The position numbers were made by a program, and so were the translations under genes. The notes under the pieces are model-generated. The model made no database searches and had not been told where the DNA came from. It saw nothing but the letters and a program-made list of their open reading frames with translations. From Podocnemis expansa (taxonomy: Eukaryota > Chordata > Testudines > Podocnemididae), in contig ML682227.1 in NCBI GenBank assembly GCA_007922195.1, positions 570,881 through 634,880 of the forward strand: a stretch of 64,000 bases of DNA, given 5' to 3'. Of this stretch, positions 63,576-64,000 are shown piece by piece (within the stretch, counting starts at the first letter, position 1; each line of letters begins with the position of its first letter).

Positions 63576-64000
63576 TCAGGGCATAGTAATCAGCCACTGA
63601 GACTCACTCCCTCCTCCCTGCATCACCTTCAGCCTCTGCTGAACCAGAAACCAGAAACAATGAAAGGCAGTGGGAGACACACCTAACACCCCTTTGAACA
63701 AGGGTGCTGGAATTAGGCCAACTCCTCTAGCCTCATCCACATGGAAGATGTGAGCCATTAGTACACTGAATGGACAGCACAAACTTCATTTGTATCAAGG
63801 ATGGAACCAGAATTAGCATACTGAATGGAGAACCAAGCTCCAAGCCAGGAGTCGCACTGAACTCTGGGACTGGCAAAGCAGAGAAGCACTGCATGATGGA
63901 GGACCCCTGCTCCTGAGACAAATGACCTCGTGCCTGCACACACCCAGACCAGCAGTTATCAGACCAATTCTAGTCAATCGATCTTCAATTGATATCCAAC
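63576..64000. other. Unassigned DNA at window end
   Basis: No recognisable gene; open frames overlap without domains. Short related words recur (TAGTACACTGAATGGA and TAGCATACTGAATGGA at 63,760 and 63,818), hinting at an internal repeat. Confidence 0.35.

Overview
The window is vertebrate nuclear DNA, most likely from a turtle (chelonian). The evidence is split genes with GT-AG introns, abundant CR1-type LINEs, MIR-like core-SINEs, a DIRS-type tyrosine-recombinase retrotransposon, and dense hAT, PIF/Harbinger and foldback DNA transposons. No prokaryotic or organellar feature is present. The species assignment is inference; a crocodilian is the main alternative.

Two host genes can be read exon by exon. 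On the minus strand, TMEM52B occupies 24,662-20,324. Its five coding exons keep phase throughout and give a 180-residue type I membrane protein with a signal peptide. On the plus strand, an OLR1-like (LOX-1-like) C-type-lectin receptor occupies 31,631-40,941. Its six coding exons, also phase-consistent, give a 239-residue type II membrane protein with an ITIM-like tail, a short glycosylated neck and a Ca-independent lectin fold. The two genes are head to head about 7 kb apart, as TMEM52B and OLR1 are in the mammalian NK gene complex (human 12p13). The window is therefore probably the Dectin-1/OLR1 end of the turtle NK complex. The next mammalian neighbour, GABARAPL1, was not found.

Region by region: 1-16 kb is intergenic repeat mosaic (MITEs, a two-copy LTR-like repeat with minisatellite, foldback elements, MIR and old CR1 pieces) with one exon-like ORF of unknown identity at 604-735. 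At 16.28-20.22 kb lies a 3.9-kb decayed PIF/Harbinger transposon carrying both expected genes, a Myb/SANT-like protein and a DDE transposase, transcribed toward each other. It ends 103 bp beyond the TMEM52B stop codon. TMEM52B fills 20.3-24.7 kb and its promoter side runs to 31.6 kb. The OLR1-like gene fills 31.6-41 kb, its introns holding a hAT element, a CR1 with two nested DNA transposons, and a MITE. From 41 to 64 kb there are only repeats: MITE, MIR, a perfect foldback hairpin, a CR1 with a recognisable endonuclease and reverse transcriptase (48.7-52.2 kb), two hAT elements with exact 8-bp target duplications, an antisense CR1 holding two DNA transposons with TA and TTA duplications, and a DIRS fragment.

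The ten short Harbinger MITEs share the end sequence GGCTATGTCTACAC with the 3.9-kb element, which is the plausible source type of the machinery that moved them. The most notable biology is the OLR1-like receptor, whose tail has a complete ITIM-like tyrosine motif where I recall mammalian OLR1 having phenylalanine. Also notable are the Harbinger transposase, whose third catalytic acid position reads as a stop codon, and the hairpin-forming repeat family.
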